Source of the DNA: Mycolicibacterium sp. P9-64
GTDB lineage: Bacteria; Actinomycetota; Actinomycetes; Mycobacteriales; Mycobacteriaceae
NCBI RefSeq assembly: GCF_008329605.1
Contig: NZ_NPKO01000004.1
Span: 496,001-560,000, forward strand
Reading direction: 5' to 3'
Length of the DNA stretch: 64,000 nt
The notes below the pieces were generated by a model. It worked only from the letters and a program-made list of their open reading frames with translations, had not been told where the DNA came from and did not search any database. A program made the position numbers and the translations under genes. Of this stretch, positions 1 through 12,524 are shown piece after piece. The stretch's first letter is position 1, and each line of letters opens with the position of its first letter.

Positions 1-477
1 GAGATCGCCAGGCGGGCGGGCATCAGCCGGCCCACGGTCTACCGGCGGTTTCCTGACAAGCGCTCGATCCTGGCCGCCTTGCTCACCTCACGGATCACCC
101 ACGCCCTCGACGACGTTGCGAGCCCCGGCGTCGGCCGCGAACCGCTGGTCGAACGCATGGTTGCGGTGGCCGAGCGCCTCCGCCACGACGACGTCATCAT
201 GTCCGTGCTGCACCAGGCGCCGGATCTGGCGATGTTCTATCTGTCCGAACGCCTCGGCACCAGCCAGCAGATTCTGTTGGACACCGTGGCCGGCGAGATC
301 AAGACCGCCCAGGACGAGGGCAGCGTCCGCCCCGGTGACGCCCGCCAACTCGCCGCCATGTGCCTGCTGATCGCGCAGTCGACCATCCTGTCCGCTCGGC
401 TGGTCGAGCCCATCCTCGACGCCGCAACCCTGGTCGGCGAGCTGACCCGTGCCCTGAACGGATACCTGACACCATGA
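1..477 (+). CDS. TetR-family transcriptional regulator, 5' end cut by window
   Basis: The reading frame is open from base 1. Its first codons encode the end of a TetR helix-turn-helix (EIARRAGISRPTVYRRFPDK), followed by an all-helical ligand-binding region of about 130 residues, so only the first 20-40 residues are missing. The stop TGA at 475-477 overlaps the ATG of glpD (ATGA), so the two are co-transcribed. In M. tuberculosis the gene beside glpD1 is also a TetR gene (Rv2250c, recall). The regulator probably controls glpD; its ligand cannot be read from sequence. An internal TTG at 79 is not the real start because the DNA-binding domain lies upstream of it. Confidence 0.85.
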   Translation, partial: EIARRAGISRPTVYRRFPDKRSILAALLTSRITHALDDVASPGVGREPLVERMVAVAERLRHDDVIMSVLHQAPDLAMFYLSERLGTSQQILLDTVAGEIKTAQDEGSVRPGDARQLAAMCLLIAQSTILSARLVEPILDAATLVGELTRALNGYLTP

Positions 478-2012
478 CGTCCTCCACTGCGCTCAACGCC
501 GCCCGCCGCGCCTCCGATCTGGCCATGCTTGGTGACGGCGGGACTGTCGACGTCGTCGTCATCGGCGGCGGCATCACCGGGACCGGGATCGCACTGGATG
601 CCGCGACACGCGGGCTTTCGGTCGTGCTGGTGGAGAAGCACGACCTGGCGTTCGGCACCAGCCGCTGGAGCTCGAAGCTCGTCCACGGCGGCCTGCGCTA
701 CCTGGCCACCGGGAACGTCGGCATCGCCCGCCGCAGTGCCATCGAGCGCGGCATCCTCATGACGCGCAACGCACCTCATCTGGTCAAGGCGATGCCGCAA
801 CTGGTTCCGCTGCTGCCGTCGATGAACTCCGCGTCACGCGCGTTGGTGCGGTTCGGCTTCATGGCAGGCGACGGACTGCGCAAGCTGGCGGGCACACCGT
901 CCTCGACGCTGCCGCGGTCGCGCCGGATCGACGCCGCACGCGCGATCGACTTGGCGCCCACCGTGCGCCGCTCCGGGTTGAGTGGCGGGCTGCTCGCCTA
1001 CGACGGGCAGTTGATCGACGACGCACGCCTCGTCACTGCCGTTGCGCGCACCGCGGCGCAGCACGGCGCGCGCATCCTGACCCACGTCGGCGCATCCGAT
1101 GCCACGGGGACGTCGGTGCGGCTGACCGACCAGATCACCGGCGAGAGGCTGCTGGTGTCGGCGCGAGCGGTGATCAACGCCGCGGGGGTCTGGGCGGGCG
1201 ACGTCGACACCTCCATCCGACTGCGGCCAAGCCGCGGTACGCATCTGGTGTTCGACGCCGCAGCGTTCGGCAATCCCACTGCAGCGCTGACGATTCCGAT
1301 ACCCGGGGAGATCAACCGCTTCGTGTTCGCGATGCCAGAACAGCTCGGACGCGTGTACCTCGGGCTCACCGACGAGGACGCGCCTGGACCGATCCCCGAC
1401 GTACCGGAACCCACGCCGCAGGAGGTGACGTTCCTGCTCGACACCGTCAACACCGCACTCGACGTCGCGCTTGGGCCTGCCGACGTCATCGGCGCCTATG
1501 CCGGGCTGCGGCCGTTGATCGACACCGGCGAGGGCCGCACGGCAGACGTGTCGCGTGAGCACGCCGTCGTCGAGTCGACCGCAGGAGTGATCAGCGTGAT
1601 CGGCGGCAAGCTGACCGAGTACCGCTACATGGCGCAGGACGTTCTGGACCACGCCGTCGAGCTGCGCAGCCTGAGGGCGACCGCATGTCGCACCCGCAAC
1701 CTGCCGTTGGTCGGTGCGCCGTCGAATCCCGTTGCCACGCTTCGGTCGCCGGCGGAGCTGCCGTCCTCCCTCGTCGCCCGCTACGGCGCCGAGGCGCCCA
1801 ACGTCATCGCATCCGCTAGCTGCGACCGGCCGACCGAGCCCGTCGCCGACGGAATCGACGTCACCCGAGCCGAATTCGAGTACGCGGTGACACACGAGGG
1901 CGCACTTTCGGTCGACGACATCGTGGATCGCCGCACCCGCATCGGGCTCGTCGCCACCGACCGCGAACGAGTCGTCGCCGTTGCCGAGGACTTCCTCGCC
2001 TCGACTAGGTGA
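474..2012 (+). CDS. glpD: Glycerol-3-phosphate dehydrogenase, FAD-dependent
   Basis: The 512-residue protein starts with a dinucleotide-binding motif (VVVIGGGITGTGIALDAATR, about residues 23-42), then the GlpD-type KLVHGGLRYL segment. This fits membrane-associated aerobic glycerol-3-phosphate dehydrogenase, which oxidises glycerol-3-phosphate to dihydroxyacetone phosphate and feeds electrons to quinone. The ATG at 474 was chosen because it overlaps the upstream stop as ATGA; the frame is open further upstream but that part is arginine-rich shadow sequence. The C-terminal GlpD domain is somewhat short (E. coli GlpD is about 500 residues). The gene converges on accD6 with a hairpin terminator between them. 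Confidence 0.92.
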   Translation: MTSSTALNAARRASDLAMLGDGGTVDVVVIGGGITGTGIALDAATRGLSVVLVEKHDLAFGTSRWSSKLVHGGLRYLATGNVGIARRSAIERGILMTRNAPHLVKAMPQLVPLLPSMNSASRALVRFGFMAGDGLRKLAGTPSSTLPRSRRIDAARAIDLAPTVRRSGLSGGLLAYDGQLIDDARLVTAVARTAAQHGARILTHVGASDATGTSVRLTDQITGERLLVSARAVINAAGVWAGDVDTSIRLRPSRGTHLVFDAAAFGNPTAALTIPIPGEINRFVFAMPEQLGRVYLGLTDEDAPGPIPDVPEPTPQEVTFLLDTVNTALDVALGPADVIGAYAGLRPLIDTGEGRTADVSREHAVVESTAGVISVIGGKLTEYRYMAQDVLDHAVELRSLRATACRTRNLPLVGAPSNPVATLRSPAELPSSLVARYGAEAPNVIASASCDRPTEPVADGIDVTRAEFEYAVTHEGALSVDDIVDRRTRIGLVATDRERVVAVAEDFLASTR

Positions 2013-2072
2013 CGTCAGACTTGATCAGCGCATCGCGAACATCGGGTTGACCGACAGACCTCTACACGAAAA

Positions 2073-2117
2073 AGAAGCCACGGTCGTCAACTGAGGACGT
2101 TGACGACCGTGACTTCT
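2073..2117. terminator. Two-way intrinsic terminator between glpD and accD6
   Basis: A 19-bp inverted repeat with one mismatch (arms 2073-2091 and 2099-2117) surrounds a 7-nt loop. On the minus strand the hairpin is followed by a T-tract (TTCTTTTTCG), giving a textbook intrinsic terminator 22 bp past the accD6 stop. On the plus strand the hairpin is followed by only three consecutive T residues, so it should stop glpD transcripts less strongly. Such T-tailed hairpins are uncommon in mycobacteria. Confidence 0.85.
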
Positions 2118-2138
2118 GTTTCGTTGCGGGGTTCGGGG

Positions 2139-3560
2139 TTACAGCGGGATGTTCTTGTGGCGGCCACGACGCGCAGGCGCCTCGGCCAATGCCTGGGTGA
2201 GCACGCTGCGAGTGTGCGCGGGATCGATCTTCGCGTCCACCACGCCGATCTCGATGGCGCTGTCCACGCCGCCCGCGATCCGCTCGTGCTCGGCAGCCAG
2301 CTCCTCGTGCAGCGCCTCCCTGGTCTCGGCCGGTGCGGCCGCAAGGGTCTTCTTGTGCAGGATGCCGACTGCGGCCTTCGCACCCATGACGGCGACTTCG
2401 GCGTCGGGCCATGCGAAGACCTTGGTGGCGTTGAGCGATCGAGAGTTCATCGCGATGTAGGCGCCGCCGTAGATCTTCCTGGTGACCAGCGTGACCCGCG
2501 GAACCGTGGCTTCGCCGAAGGCGTGCAGCAGCTTCGCGCCGCGGCGCACGACGCCGCCCCACTCCTGATCGACACCGGGCAAGTAGCCGGGCACGTCCAC
2601 CACGACGATCAGCGGAATGCCGAACGCGTCGCACAGCCGCACGAAACGTGCTGCCTTCTCGGCGCTTTCGGAGTTCAGGCAGCCGCCGAGGCGCAGCGGG
2701 TTGTTGGCGAGCACGCCGACGCTGCGGCCCGACAGCCGGCCGAGACCGACCACCATCGACGGAGCCCACTTGGCCTGGAACTCCTCGAACGGGGTGTCGG
2801 CGTCGAGCAGCGCGTTGATCAGCGGGTGCACGTCGTAGGCGCGACGCGAGGAATCGGGGAGTAGCGCGTGCAGGTCCGTATCGCCGGCTTCTGCCTTGCT
2901 GCGGTCGAAATGGCCCTGCTGGCTGAACAATCCGATCAGGCGGCGGCCACGCTCGTAGGCGTCGAGCTCGTCGTCGGCGACGATGTGGCACACACCGGAC
3001 TTCTTGTGGTGGGTGTCCGGACCGCCGAGTGACGCCATGTCGACGTCCTCGCCGGTGACGCTGCGCACGATGTCGGGACCGGTGACGAACACCCGGCCCT
3101 CCGGCGCCATGATCACGACGTCGGTCAGGGCGGGCCCGTAAGCCGCACCGCCGGCGGCAAATCCGACGACGATCGAGATCTGCGGGACGTAACCGGATGC
3201 CCGGATCATCGCCTCGAACATCAGGCCGACCGCGTGCAGTGCCTTGACGCCCTCGGCCAACCGGGCTCCGCCGGAGTGCCAGATGCCGATGATCGGGCTC
3301 TGCTCCTCGATGGCGGTGTCGTACGCCAGCACGATGTGCTTGCAACCATCGACGCCCATCGCACCACCCATGACGGTGCCGTCGGTGCAGAACGCGATGG
3401 TGCGGACGCCGTTGACGTTGCCCGCCGCGGCGAGCACACCCGAGCGGTCCCGCTCGTGCAGCAGCTCGACCGTGCCGTCGTCGAAGAACGTGCTCAGTCG
3501 GAGCAGCGGATCACGTGGGTCAAGCGACTCGGCTGCCGTGTCTGGGGCCATGATCGTCAT
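2139..3560 (-). CDS. accD6: Acetyl/propionyl-CoA carboxylase beta subunit AccD6
   Basis: The 473-residue protein is a complete carboxyltransferase: an N-terminal half with the acyl-CoA site (GGARLAEGVKAL) and a C-terminal half with the carboxybiotin site (VDVPGYLPGVDQEWGG; GGAYIAMNSR). AccD6 supplies malonyl-CoA for fatty-acid and mycolate elongation. It is the last gene of the FAS-II operon, 43 bp after kasB. The ATG at 3560 follows a clear ribosome site (GGAGG at 3566-3570, 5-nt spacing); a second ATG lies at 3551. It needs a separate biotinylated alpha subunit that is not in this window. Confidence 0.95.
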   Translation of the reverse strand: MTIMAPDTAAESLDPRDPLLRLSTFFDDGTVELLHERDRSGVLAAAGNVNGVRTIAFCTDGTVMGGAMGVDGCKHIVLAYDTAIEEQSPIIGIWHSGGARLAEGVKALHAVGLMFEAMIRASGYVPQISIVVGFAAGGAAYGPALTDVVIMAPEGRVFVTGPDIVRSVTGEDVDMASLGGPDTHHKKSGVCHIVADDELDAYERGRRLIGLFSQQGHFDRSKAEAGDTDLHALLPDSSRRAYDVHPLINALLDADTPFEEFQAKWAPSMVVGLGRLSGRSVGVLANNPLRLGGCLNSESAEKAARFVRLCDAFGIPLIVVVDVPGYLPGVDQEWGGVVRRGAKLLHAFGEATVPRVTLVTRKIYGGAYIAMNSRSLNATKVFAWPDAEVAVMGAKAAVGILHKKTLAAAPAETREALHEELAAEHERIAGGVDSAIEIGVVDAKIDPAHTRSVLTQALAEAPARRGRHKNIPL

Positions 3561-3603
3561 TGAAACCTCCTGCGCTCGACAGACTTTAACCGCCGACGAG
3601 CAC

Positions 3604-4869
3604 TCAGTACTTCCCGAAGGCGAGCGCTACGTTGTGCCCGCCGAATCCAAACGAATTGTTGATCGCGTACTTGTAGTTGCCCCGTCGCGGTTGCCCGGCG
3701 ACCACGTCCAGATCGATCTCCGGATCGAGGTTGCGCAGGTTCAGCGTGGGCGGGACGACTCCGTCCCGCAACGCCATGACGGTCAGGATGGACTCCACCG
3801 CGCCGACTGCTCCGACCGAATGGCCGAGCGCAGACTTCGGCGCGTAGACCGCCGGCCTATGAGTGCCGAGGGCGTTGTTGATGGCCTTGCTCTCTGCCAC
3901 GTCGCCGACCGAGGTTCCCGTCGCGTGCGCGTTGACGTGGTCGATGTCCGTCGGGCTTAGCCCGGCGAGCTGGATCGCGCGGCTGATCGCGTGCCCAGCC
4001 TGGTCGCCAGTGGGGTCGGGGGCCACGATGTGGTACCCGTCCGAGGTGACACCGGCGCCCATCAGCCGCGCCAGGATGTTGGCTCCACGCGCCTTCGCGT
4101 GCTCCTCGGTCTCGATGACCATGAGCGCACCGCCCTCGCCGAAGACGAAGCCGTTGCGGTCCACGTCGAATGGGCGGCAGGCGCCCGCCGGGTCCTCATT
4201 GGTGGTGGACAGCACGATCCGCATCTGCGCGAATCCCACGATCGGCACGGCTTCGATCTTGGTCTCCACCCCACCGCAGATCGCGATGTCGGCTTCGCCG
4301 AGCACGATGTTGCGCCACGCGTTGGCGATGCCCTCGCTACCGGAGGCGCACGCCGACACCGGGGTGATGACCCCTGCCTTGGCCTTGCGTTCCAGGGCGA
4401 CGGCCGCCGCCGCCGAGTTGGGTACGTACGTCTGCACGGCGAGCGGCGACACGGCGTTGACGCCCTTCGTCCGCATGGCGTCGTAGGCGTACAGCAGCTC
4501 CTCGCTGCTGCCCATGCCGGTGCCGATCGAGATCATCAGACGCCTGGTGTCGACGTCTGGCGATCCCGCGTCCTGCCAAGCCCGCCGGCCGACTACGGTC
4601 GCCATCCTCTGTAGATAGGACAGACGACCGAGTTCGGCCGGCGTCAGCTCGCTCTCGAAGTCCTCGAGCAGATGGCCGCCGATGCGCACGGGCAGGTCGT
4701 AGAGCTCGACGAAGTCATCCTCGAGCGTGCGAATCCCGCTCTCCCCGTCGAGCAACCGCTTCCAGGTGCCTTCGGCGTCGGTCGCAAGGGCAGTCGTCAT
4801 GGCAAAACCGGTGACGACGACGTTCGGGAAGCCGTTCCCCGTTGTCGGTGTACCTGTCAGTGCTGCCAT
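3604..4869 (-). CDS. kasB: Beta-ketoacyl-ACP synthase KasB
   Basis: The 421-residue condensing enzyme has the Cys-His-His triad: Cys174 in [10 protein letters not shown], His315 in NAHATGTS, His350 in KSALGHS. In mycobacteria KasB carries out the last elongation rounds of meromycolate on AcpM, giving full-length mycolic acids. It lies 27 bp after kasA and is clearly its paralogue, matching the conserved kasA-kasB order. It is named KasB by position (distal to kasA) and by its slightly longer N-terminus ([15 protein letters not shown]). Translation starts at ATG 4869. Confidence 0.95.
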   Translation of the reverse strand: MAALTGTPTTGNGFPNVVVTGFAMTTALATDAEGTWKRLLDGESGIRTLEDDFVELYDLPVRIGGHLLEDFESELTPAELGRLSYLQRMATVVGRRAWQDAGSPDVDTRRLMISIGTGMGSSEELLYAYDAMRTKGVNAVSPLAVQTYVPNSAAAAVALERKAKAGVITPVSACASGSEGIANAWRNIVLGEADIAICGGVETKIEAVPIVGFAQMRIVLSTTNEDPAGACRPFDVDRNGFVFGEGGALMVIETEEHAKARGANILARLMGAGVTSDGYHIVAPDPTGDQAGHAISRAIQLAGLSPTDIDHVNAHATGTSVGDVAESKAINNALGTHRPAVYAPKSALGHSVGAVGAVESILTVMALRDGVVPPTLNLRNLDPEIDLDVVAGQPRRGNYKYAINNSFGFGGHNVALAFGKY

Positions 4870-4896
4870 TGCGACTCCGGACGTTCCTCTCTCGGG

Positions 4897-6147
4897 TCAG
4901 TACCGCCCGAAGGCCAGGGCGACATTGTGTCCACCGAAGCCGAACGAGTTGTTGATGGCGTACTGGTATTCGCCATATCGAGGCTCACCCGCAACGACAT
5001 CGAGATCGATCTCGGGGTCGGGTGTCTGGTAGTTCAGCGTCGGCGGGATGACGCCGTCGCGCAGAGCCAGCACCGTCAGAATCGACTCGAGGGCGCCGAC
5101 GGCACCGATCGAGTGACCAAGCGCCGACTTCGGCGCGTAGATCGCGGCGTGCTCGACACCGGCGTTGCGGATGGCGTTCGCCTCGGCCACGTCACCGATC
5201 GACGTGGAGGTGGCGTGCGCGTTGACGTGGCTGATGTCCGCCGGCGACAGCCCCGCCGTCTCCATCGCCCGCTTCATCGCATGCCCGGCGCGCAGACCAT
5301 CCGGTGCCGGCGCCACCATGTGGTACGCGTCGGACGAGATGCCTGCACCGAGGAGCCTGGCCAACGGCTTGGCTCCGCGAGCAAGGGCGTGCTCCTCGGT
5401 CTCGATGATCATGAGCGCGCCTGCCTCGCCGAACACGAAGCCGTCCCGGTCCTTGTCGAACGGACGCGAGGCTGCTTCCGGATCGTCGTTGCGGGTCGAC
5501 ATCGCGCGCATCATCGAGAACGCCGCGATGGGCAGTGCCTCGATGGTGCCCTCGACGCCGCCACACACGGCGATGTCGGCGTCACCCATGACGAGCTGTC
5601 GCCACGCGTGGGCGATGCCCTCGGAGCCCGAAGAACAGGCCGACACCGGGGTGATGACCCCGGCGCGCGCTCCGAGCTCGAGGCCGACCACGGCGGCTGC
5701 GCCGTTGGGCATGACCATCTGAACGGCGAGCGGCGACACCTTGCGGGGTCCGCCCTCGTTCATTGCGTCGTACATCTCGACGATCTTCTCGCCGCCGCCC
5801 AGCCCGGTGCCGATCACGACCGAGAAACGATCGGGATCGACCTCCGGGCGGCCAGCGGTTTCCCACAGTTGGTTGCCGAGGTACTTCGACATCCGCTGGA
5901 CGTACGACATACGTCGGTGTTCCAGCCGCGACATCAGCGGATCGAGGGGCTCCTTGAGGTGCCCGCCGATCTTGACCTGAAGGTCCCACTTGTCGACGAA
6001 GTCGTCTTCGAGGACGCGGATGCCGCTTTCTCCAGCCAGCAGGCCCTTCCACGTGCTCTCGATGTCCGGGGCAATCGAGGTGGTCGCCGTGACGGCGGTC
6101 ACGACGACGTTGGGGAAACCGCCGTTAGCAGTGGAAGGCCTGGTCAC
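4897..6147 (-). CDS. kasA: Beta-ketoacyl-ACP synthase KasA
   Basis: At 416 residues it has the length of M. tuberculosis KasA (recall). Cys171 ([11 protein letters not shown]), His311 (VNAHATST) and His345 (KSALGHS) fall at the positions known for KasA. It condenses malonyl-AcpM with growing acyl-AcpM early in FAS-II elongation and is the target of thiolactomycin. The GTG start at 6147 overlaps the acpM stop (GTGA), so translation is probably coupled and keeps enzyme and carrier in step. Confidence 0.96.
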   Translation of the reverse strand: MTRPSTANGGFPNVVVTAVTATTSIAPDIESTWKGLLAGESGIRVLEDDFVDKWDLQVKIGGHLKEPLDPLMSRLEHRRMSYVQRMSKYLGNQLWETAGRPEVDPDRFSVVIGTGLGGGEKIVEMYDAMNEGGPRKVSPLAVQMVMPNGAAAVVGLELGARAGVITPVSACSSGSEGIAHAWRQLVMGDADIAVCGGVEGTIEALPIAAFSMMRAMSTRNDDPEAASRPFDKDRDGFVFGEAGALMIIETEEHALARGAKPLARLLGAGISSDAYHMVAPAPDGLRAGHAMKRAMETAGLSPADISHVNAHATSTSIGDVAEANAIRNAGVEHAAIYAPKSALGHSIGAVGALESILTVLALRDGVIPPTLNYQTPDPEIDLDVVAGEPRYGEYQYAINNSFGFGGHNVALAFGRY

Positions 6148-6437
6148 TTGGCGAACTTCTCGCGCAGTGCCTCGGCAGCTTCGGGGTTCTCTTCCTCGAG
6201 CTTCTGGATGTAGGCGACGACGTCACCCACGGTGCGCAGACCGGCGAGGTCCTCGTCCGGGATCTTCACGCCGTACTTGTCCTCGGTCTGCACTGCGATC
6301 TCAACCATCGACAGCGAGTCGATGTCCAGGTCGTCGACGAACGACTTCTCGGGGGTCACCTCGGACGGCTCGATGCCGGTGACCTCTTCGATGATCTCGG
6401 CGAGACCGGAGATGATTTCCTGCTGGCTGGCGCCCAC
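6144..6437 (-). CDS. acpM: Meromycolate extension acyl carrier protein AcpM
   Basis: The 97-residue acidic carrier protein has the phosphopantetheine site [11 protein letters not shown] (Ser41) and the nearly invariant mycobacterial AcpM core up to [16 protein letters not shown]. It carries the growing meromycolate chain to KasA and KasB. The frame is open about 80 codons upstream, but GTG 6437 is the right start: it follows AAGGAG (6443-6448) at 5 nt and gives the normal N-terminus (GASQQEI). The basic C-terminal tail is shorter than the 115-residue M. tuberculosis protein, as in fast growers (recall). Confidence 0.95.
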   Translation of the reverse strand: MGASQQEIISGLAEIIEEVTGIEPSEVTPEKSFVDDLDIDSLSMVEIAVQTEDKYGVKIPDEDLAGLRTVGDVVAYIQKLEEENPEAAEALREKFAK

Positions 6438-6520
6438 TGTGGCTCCTTCTTCTATTTCTTCGTGATCGGACACTCCGTCGTTGGAGCGCCTCGTGGAAGG
6501 TTGTCGTGCGGTTGTACTGG

Positions 6521-7438
6521 TCAGAGCTCGGCGAGTCCATCCAGGTCTGCGGGGGACTTGACGGCGTGCGTCGGCACTCCCCGAAGTTCTCGTTTGGCGA
6601 TTCCGACGAGCGTGCCCGCGGGCGGGAACTCGACGATCGCAGTCACTTCGCGTTGGCGGATCGACTCGGTGCACAGATCCCAGCGCACCGGCCGGGTCAG
6701 CTGCGCGACCAGCTTGGTCATCGCATCCGTACCCGACGCTACCGGCTGGCCGTCGGCATTGGACAGGAGCGTGACGCTGGGCAGCGGGGAATCGGCGGCG
6801 GTGACGCCGTCGGCGGCCGCGGAGTAGGCGTCCAGTGCGGAGGCCATGTACCTGGTGTGGAACGCCCCAGCGGTGGCGAGCTGACGGACCCGAGCCTTGG
6901 CCGGTGGATCCTCGGCCAGCTTGTCGAGTGCGGACAGGGCGCCTGCGGCCACGATCTGGCCAGCGGCGTTCCGGTTGGCGGGCACCAGGTCGAGCTCCTC
7001 GAGGCGGGCGAGCACCTCGGCCTCGTCGCCACCGAGCACTGCGGACATGCCGGTCGGTTCGACGGCGCAGGCCTTGGCCATCTCGGCGCCGCGGGTGGAG
7101 GCCAGCGCCACGGCGTCGTCGGCAGAGATGATGCCTGCGATCGCGTAGGCCGCGATCTCACCGACGGAGTGTCCGGCCACGACGGTGTCGACGCCGGCGA
7201 GCAGACCGCGCTTGGTCAGCTCTTCGTGGGCCAGCAGTGTCGCGGCGACGACCAGCGGTTGGGTGACTGCGGTGTCGGTGATCTCCTCGGCAGTCGCGGT
7301 GGTGCCAAGACGGGCGAGGTCGAGGCCGCTGATGTCCGACCACGTGGCCAGACGCTCGGCGGCGCCCGGCAGCTCTAGCCAGGAGGCGAGCATGCCAGGG
7401 GTCTGCGATCCCTGTCCGGGAGCGAGCAATGCGAGCAT
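6521..7438 (-). CDS. fabD: Malonyl-CoA:ACP transacylase FabD
   Basis: The 305-residue protein has the N-terminal LLAPGQGSQ motif, the nucleophile elbow AGHSVGEIAA (Ser91) and the catalytic histidine in GAFHTRYM (about residue 195). It loads malonyl onto AcpM for KasA and KasB. It is the first gene of the FAS-II operon, 83 bp before acpM. Translation starts at ATG 7438. The upstream AT-rich stretch (7439-7540) holds the operon promoter and inverted repeats described separately. Confidence 0.95.
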   Translation of the reverse strand: MLALLAPGQGSQTPGMLASWLELPGAAERLATWSDISGLDLARLGTTATAEEITDTAVTQPLVVAATLLAHEELTKRGLLAGVDTVVAGHSVGEIAAYAIAGIISADDAVALASTRGAEMAKACAVEPTGMSAVLGGDEAEVLARLEELDLVPANRNAAGQIVAAGALSALDKLAEDPPAKARVRQLATAGAFHTRYMASALDAYSAAADGVTAADSPLPSVTLLSNADGQPVASGTDAMTKLVAQLTRPVRWDLCTESIRQREVTAIVEFPPAGTLVGIAKRELRGVPTHAVKSPADLDGLAEL

Positions 7439-7464
7439 ATGTCTAAGAGAACACTGTGAAGACG

Positions 7465-7526
7465 GTTTTGTGCGGTGTAAGAGATTATGAACCTCGTCTT
7501 ATGTTTTTGTTGGATGTCCACAAAAC
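7465..7526. promoter_or_regulatory. FAS-II operon promoter region with inverted GTTTTGTG / CACAAAAC repeats
   Basis: GTTTTGTG (7465-7472) and CACAAAAC (7519-7526) form a perfect 8-bp inverted pair, and a further TTTTGT (7505-7510) pairs with the right arm across 9 bp. The stretch between the regulator stop and the fabD ATG is strikingly AT-rich against its surroundings. The neighbouring PucR-type regulator is the known FAS-II regulator MabR in mycobacteria (recall), so these are its likely binding sites. Binding is inferred. Confidence 0.55.
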
Positions 7527-7540
7527 GGCATGTGATGGGA

Positions 7541-8854
7541 CTACACCGATACCTCACCGCGACCTGTTGACCCAGGTGACTCGCCCTCCGGCACGTCGGC
7601 AAGGGGTGTTTGAGGCGCTACGACCGCATTTGTCGTGCTCGCGTAGGTCGTCTGGCGGCTGAGCCTGCCGACGGTGGAGGCCACCCGCAGAACATAGGCA
7701 TCGCGCGGCAGGGTCGGATCACGCCCGGTGAAGTCGGCGATCCGTTTGAGGCGGTAGCGAACGGTGTTTGGATGAACGAACAAGGCGCGCGCACACGCCT
7801 CGATGGCGCCCCCCGAGTCCAGATAGGCGTCCAGGGTCTCGGCGAGTGCGGGCCCGGCGTCGGCGAGGGGGCGCATCACCTCCGTCTCGAGCACGGCGAG
7901 AGCCGTGGTGTCGCCAAGCAGCGCACGTTCCGGAAGTAGCTCGCGGGCCGATACCGGCCGCGGCGCGCCGCTCCAACCGGCGACGGCGTTCATGCCCGCG
8001 ATCGCCTCCGTCGCGCTGTGATGTGCCGCGCTCAGCGTCGCCGCGGTCGGTCCCACGACGACCGGTCCGTCCGCGAACACCTCGAGCAATTCACCGAGCG
8101 TCCTGTCGGTCGGGGACAGCTGGCCCGACACGATCGCCACCAGCCAGGTGCCGTGCACGTCGGAGAGCGCGGCGCGGCCATTGCGCGCCGCGATCGCATG
8201 CACGTCGTCGCCTGCCATGTCCGCCCGGCCGGGCTGTGGCAACCCGACGATGACCGTCGCGGGAGCGGTTGCGTCCCAGTTCAATGTGGCCGCCTGCGAC
8301 TGCAATTCGGGTCCGACGTCGCCACGCACCACGGCGTCGACGACGTTGGCCTCCATCCGCGTGTCCCACGCGCCGCGCGATTCGGCGGCGTCGGCGTATG
8401 CGGTTGCCGCGGCGAACGCCAGGTCCCTGCTGTAGCGCAGGATCCCGGCGGTGAGCGCCATGACCTGCTTCTCGTCGCTGCGGGCGAGAAGCGGCACCGC
8501 CTCCTCGAAGAACTCCATCGTCACGCGCACCATCTCGACGGTCTGGCGCAGCGCAATGCGACGGGTCAACTCCTGCGGCACCGCCTCGAAGGCCTTCGCG
8601 GTGTAGCTGACGTTGCTTTGCGGATCGCGCATCCACTCGACGAAGTTCACCACCGCGGTCTGCACGACGAGGTGCACGCTGGCGCGTTGCGATGCCTCGA
8701 GATCGGCGAAGAACGGCAGCCGTTCCTGCAACGCGAAGACCGCCCCCGTGGCGAGCTTGCCGGAGTACTGCTTCAATCCGCGCAGCACTGCCTCGGGGAC
8801 GGTCTCGAGCACCTCCAGAGTTGACGCTGGCGGCACGTACCGGTTGTCGGTCAC
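7541..8854 (-). CDS. mabR: PucR-type regulator of FAS-II operon (MabR-like)
   Basis: The 437-residue protein has an N-terminal sensory region, a central GGDEF-like CdaR segment and a C-terminal PucR helix-turn-helix (ACARALFVHPNTVRYRLKRI, about residues 357-376). It sits directly upstream of fabD in the same direction, as Rv2242/MabR does in M. tuberculosis, where it controls fabD-acpM-kasA-kasB-accD6 in response to long acyl-CoAs (recall). The GTG start is at 8854. The tail after residue 395 is Pro/Thr/Ser-rich and probably disordered. Confidence 0.88.
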   Translation of the reverse strand: MTDNRYVPPASTLEVLETVPEAVLRGLKQYSGKLATGAVFALQERLPFFADLEASQRASVHLVVQTAVVNFVEWMRDPQSNVSYTAKAFEAVPQELTRRIALRQTVEMVRVTMEFFEEAVPLLARSDEKQVMALTAGILRYSRDLAFAAATAYADAAESRGAWDTRMEANVVDAVVRGDVGPELQSQAATLNWDATAPATVIVGLPQPGRADMAGDDVHAIAARNGRAALSDVHGTWLVAIVSGQLSPTDRTLGELLEVFADGPVVVGPTAATLSAAHHSATEAIAGMNAVAGWSGAPRPVSARELLPERALLGDTTALAVLETEVMRPLADAGPALAETLDAYLDSGGAIEACARALFVHPNTVRYRLKRIADFTGRDPTLPRDAYVLRVASTVGRLSRQTTYASTTNAVVAPQTPLADVPEGESPGSTGRGEVSV

Positions 8855-8917
8855 ACCTAAAAGCTACGCCACAATTCTGGTGGAATCCTCCAAGGTGGGA
8901 TCGGCTGGGACAGGTGA

Positions 8918-11707
<2,790 letters not shown>

Positions 11708-11858
11708 CTGCCGCTCCTCGGTTGGTGGACACGGGTGCTCGTGGCCCCGTTCCTGAACGTGTCCATCGTGCTCCTATCGTGCCGCAAGTGCGTCGGCGGG
11801 GTTGTCTAGTCGCCATGAACCCGCGATCGCATGGTGGAACCGGTAACGTCTGGAGACC

Positions 11859-12434
11859 GTGATGGGTCGTCGGCAGCACATGGGCCGGCTGCGCGGGGGT
11901 GGCTCGGCCCTTGGTGGCCTCGCCGTTCTGGCCATGATCGTGGTCGGCTGCACCAGCGTCACCTCGGGCAACGCCACGATCGATCGTGCCGACGCGCCGG
12001 TCTACCAGGCCTCGGTGTCGGCATCGGCCGCCGAGTCGTCGGCCAGTTCCAGCGCCCAGGAGTCCGAGCGGCAGGCGTCGGTGTCGAACAAGGCGGTGCA
12101 CACGTCGTGTGAGGCGCTGAGCTCCAGCAGCGTGGACGCGATCGACGCGGTGAACAAGTACGTCGACGCCTACAACAAGAACGTCCCCGACATCGGATCG
12201 ACGGCTGGGCCCGCGGTGGATTCGTTGAACCACACGGCCGATCTGGTGGCAGGCAGCCTGTCCTCTCCGCTGTCTCCCGAGCTCACGAGCGCGCTCAACG
12301 GGTGGGTCGATGCAGCCAGGGCGGTTGCGGTGGCCATTTCGGGGAACGCCTCGATGGACGATTTCAACGCGGCGATCGGCCGATTGAACGACTCGAAGAC
12401 CGTCGCGCTGAACCTGTGCGATGCCGCATATTGA
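11859..12434 (+). CDS. Putative lipoprotein, mycobacterial
   Basis: The 191-residue protein has a basic N-terminus, a hydrophobic stretch (LGGLAVLAMIVV) and a lipobox-like VVGC at about residues 28-31, then a Ser/Ala-rich linker (residues 47-70) and a helical domain. Two later cysteines (in HTSCEAL and LNLCDAAY) could form a disulphide outside the membrane. It is divergent from aceE, in the place of Rv2240c in M. tuberculosis (recall), of unknown function. GTG 11859 and ATG 11862 are adjacent; a weak TGGAG lies upstream. Confidence 0.75.
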   Translation: MMGRRQHMGRLRGGGSALGGLAVLAMIVVGCTSVTSGNATIDRADAPVYQASVSASAAESSASSSAQESERQASVSNKAVHTSCEALSSSSVDAIDAVNKYVDAYNKNVPDIGSTAGPAVDSLNHTADLVAGSLSSPLSPELTSALNGWVDAARAVAVAISGNASMDDFNAAIGRLNDSKTVALNLCDAAY

Positions 12435-12524
12435 CCAACCAGCGTGCCAGGCGTTAGCTATTCGCCCACGGCATGCGACTATAGGCCGAGCAGACATGCA
12501 GGTTGAAGGCTGAAGGAGGACAGG

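Noticed and set aside
8868..8886. CCAC-AATTCT-GGTGG hairpin between aceE and mabR
   Set aside because: The stem is only about 5 bp with no T-tract; too weak to call a terminator, and as an operator it is unsupported.
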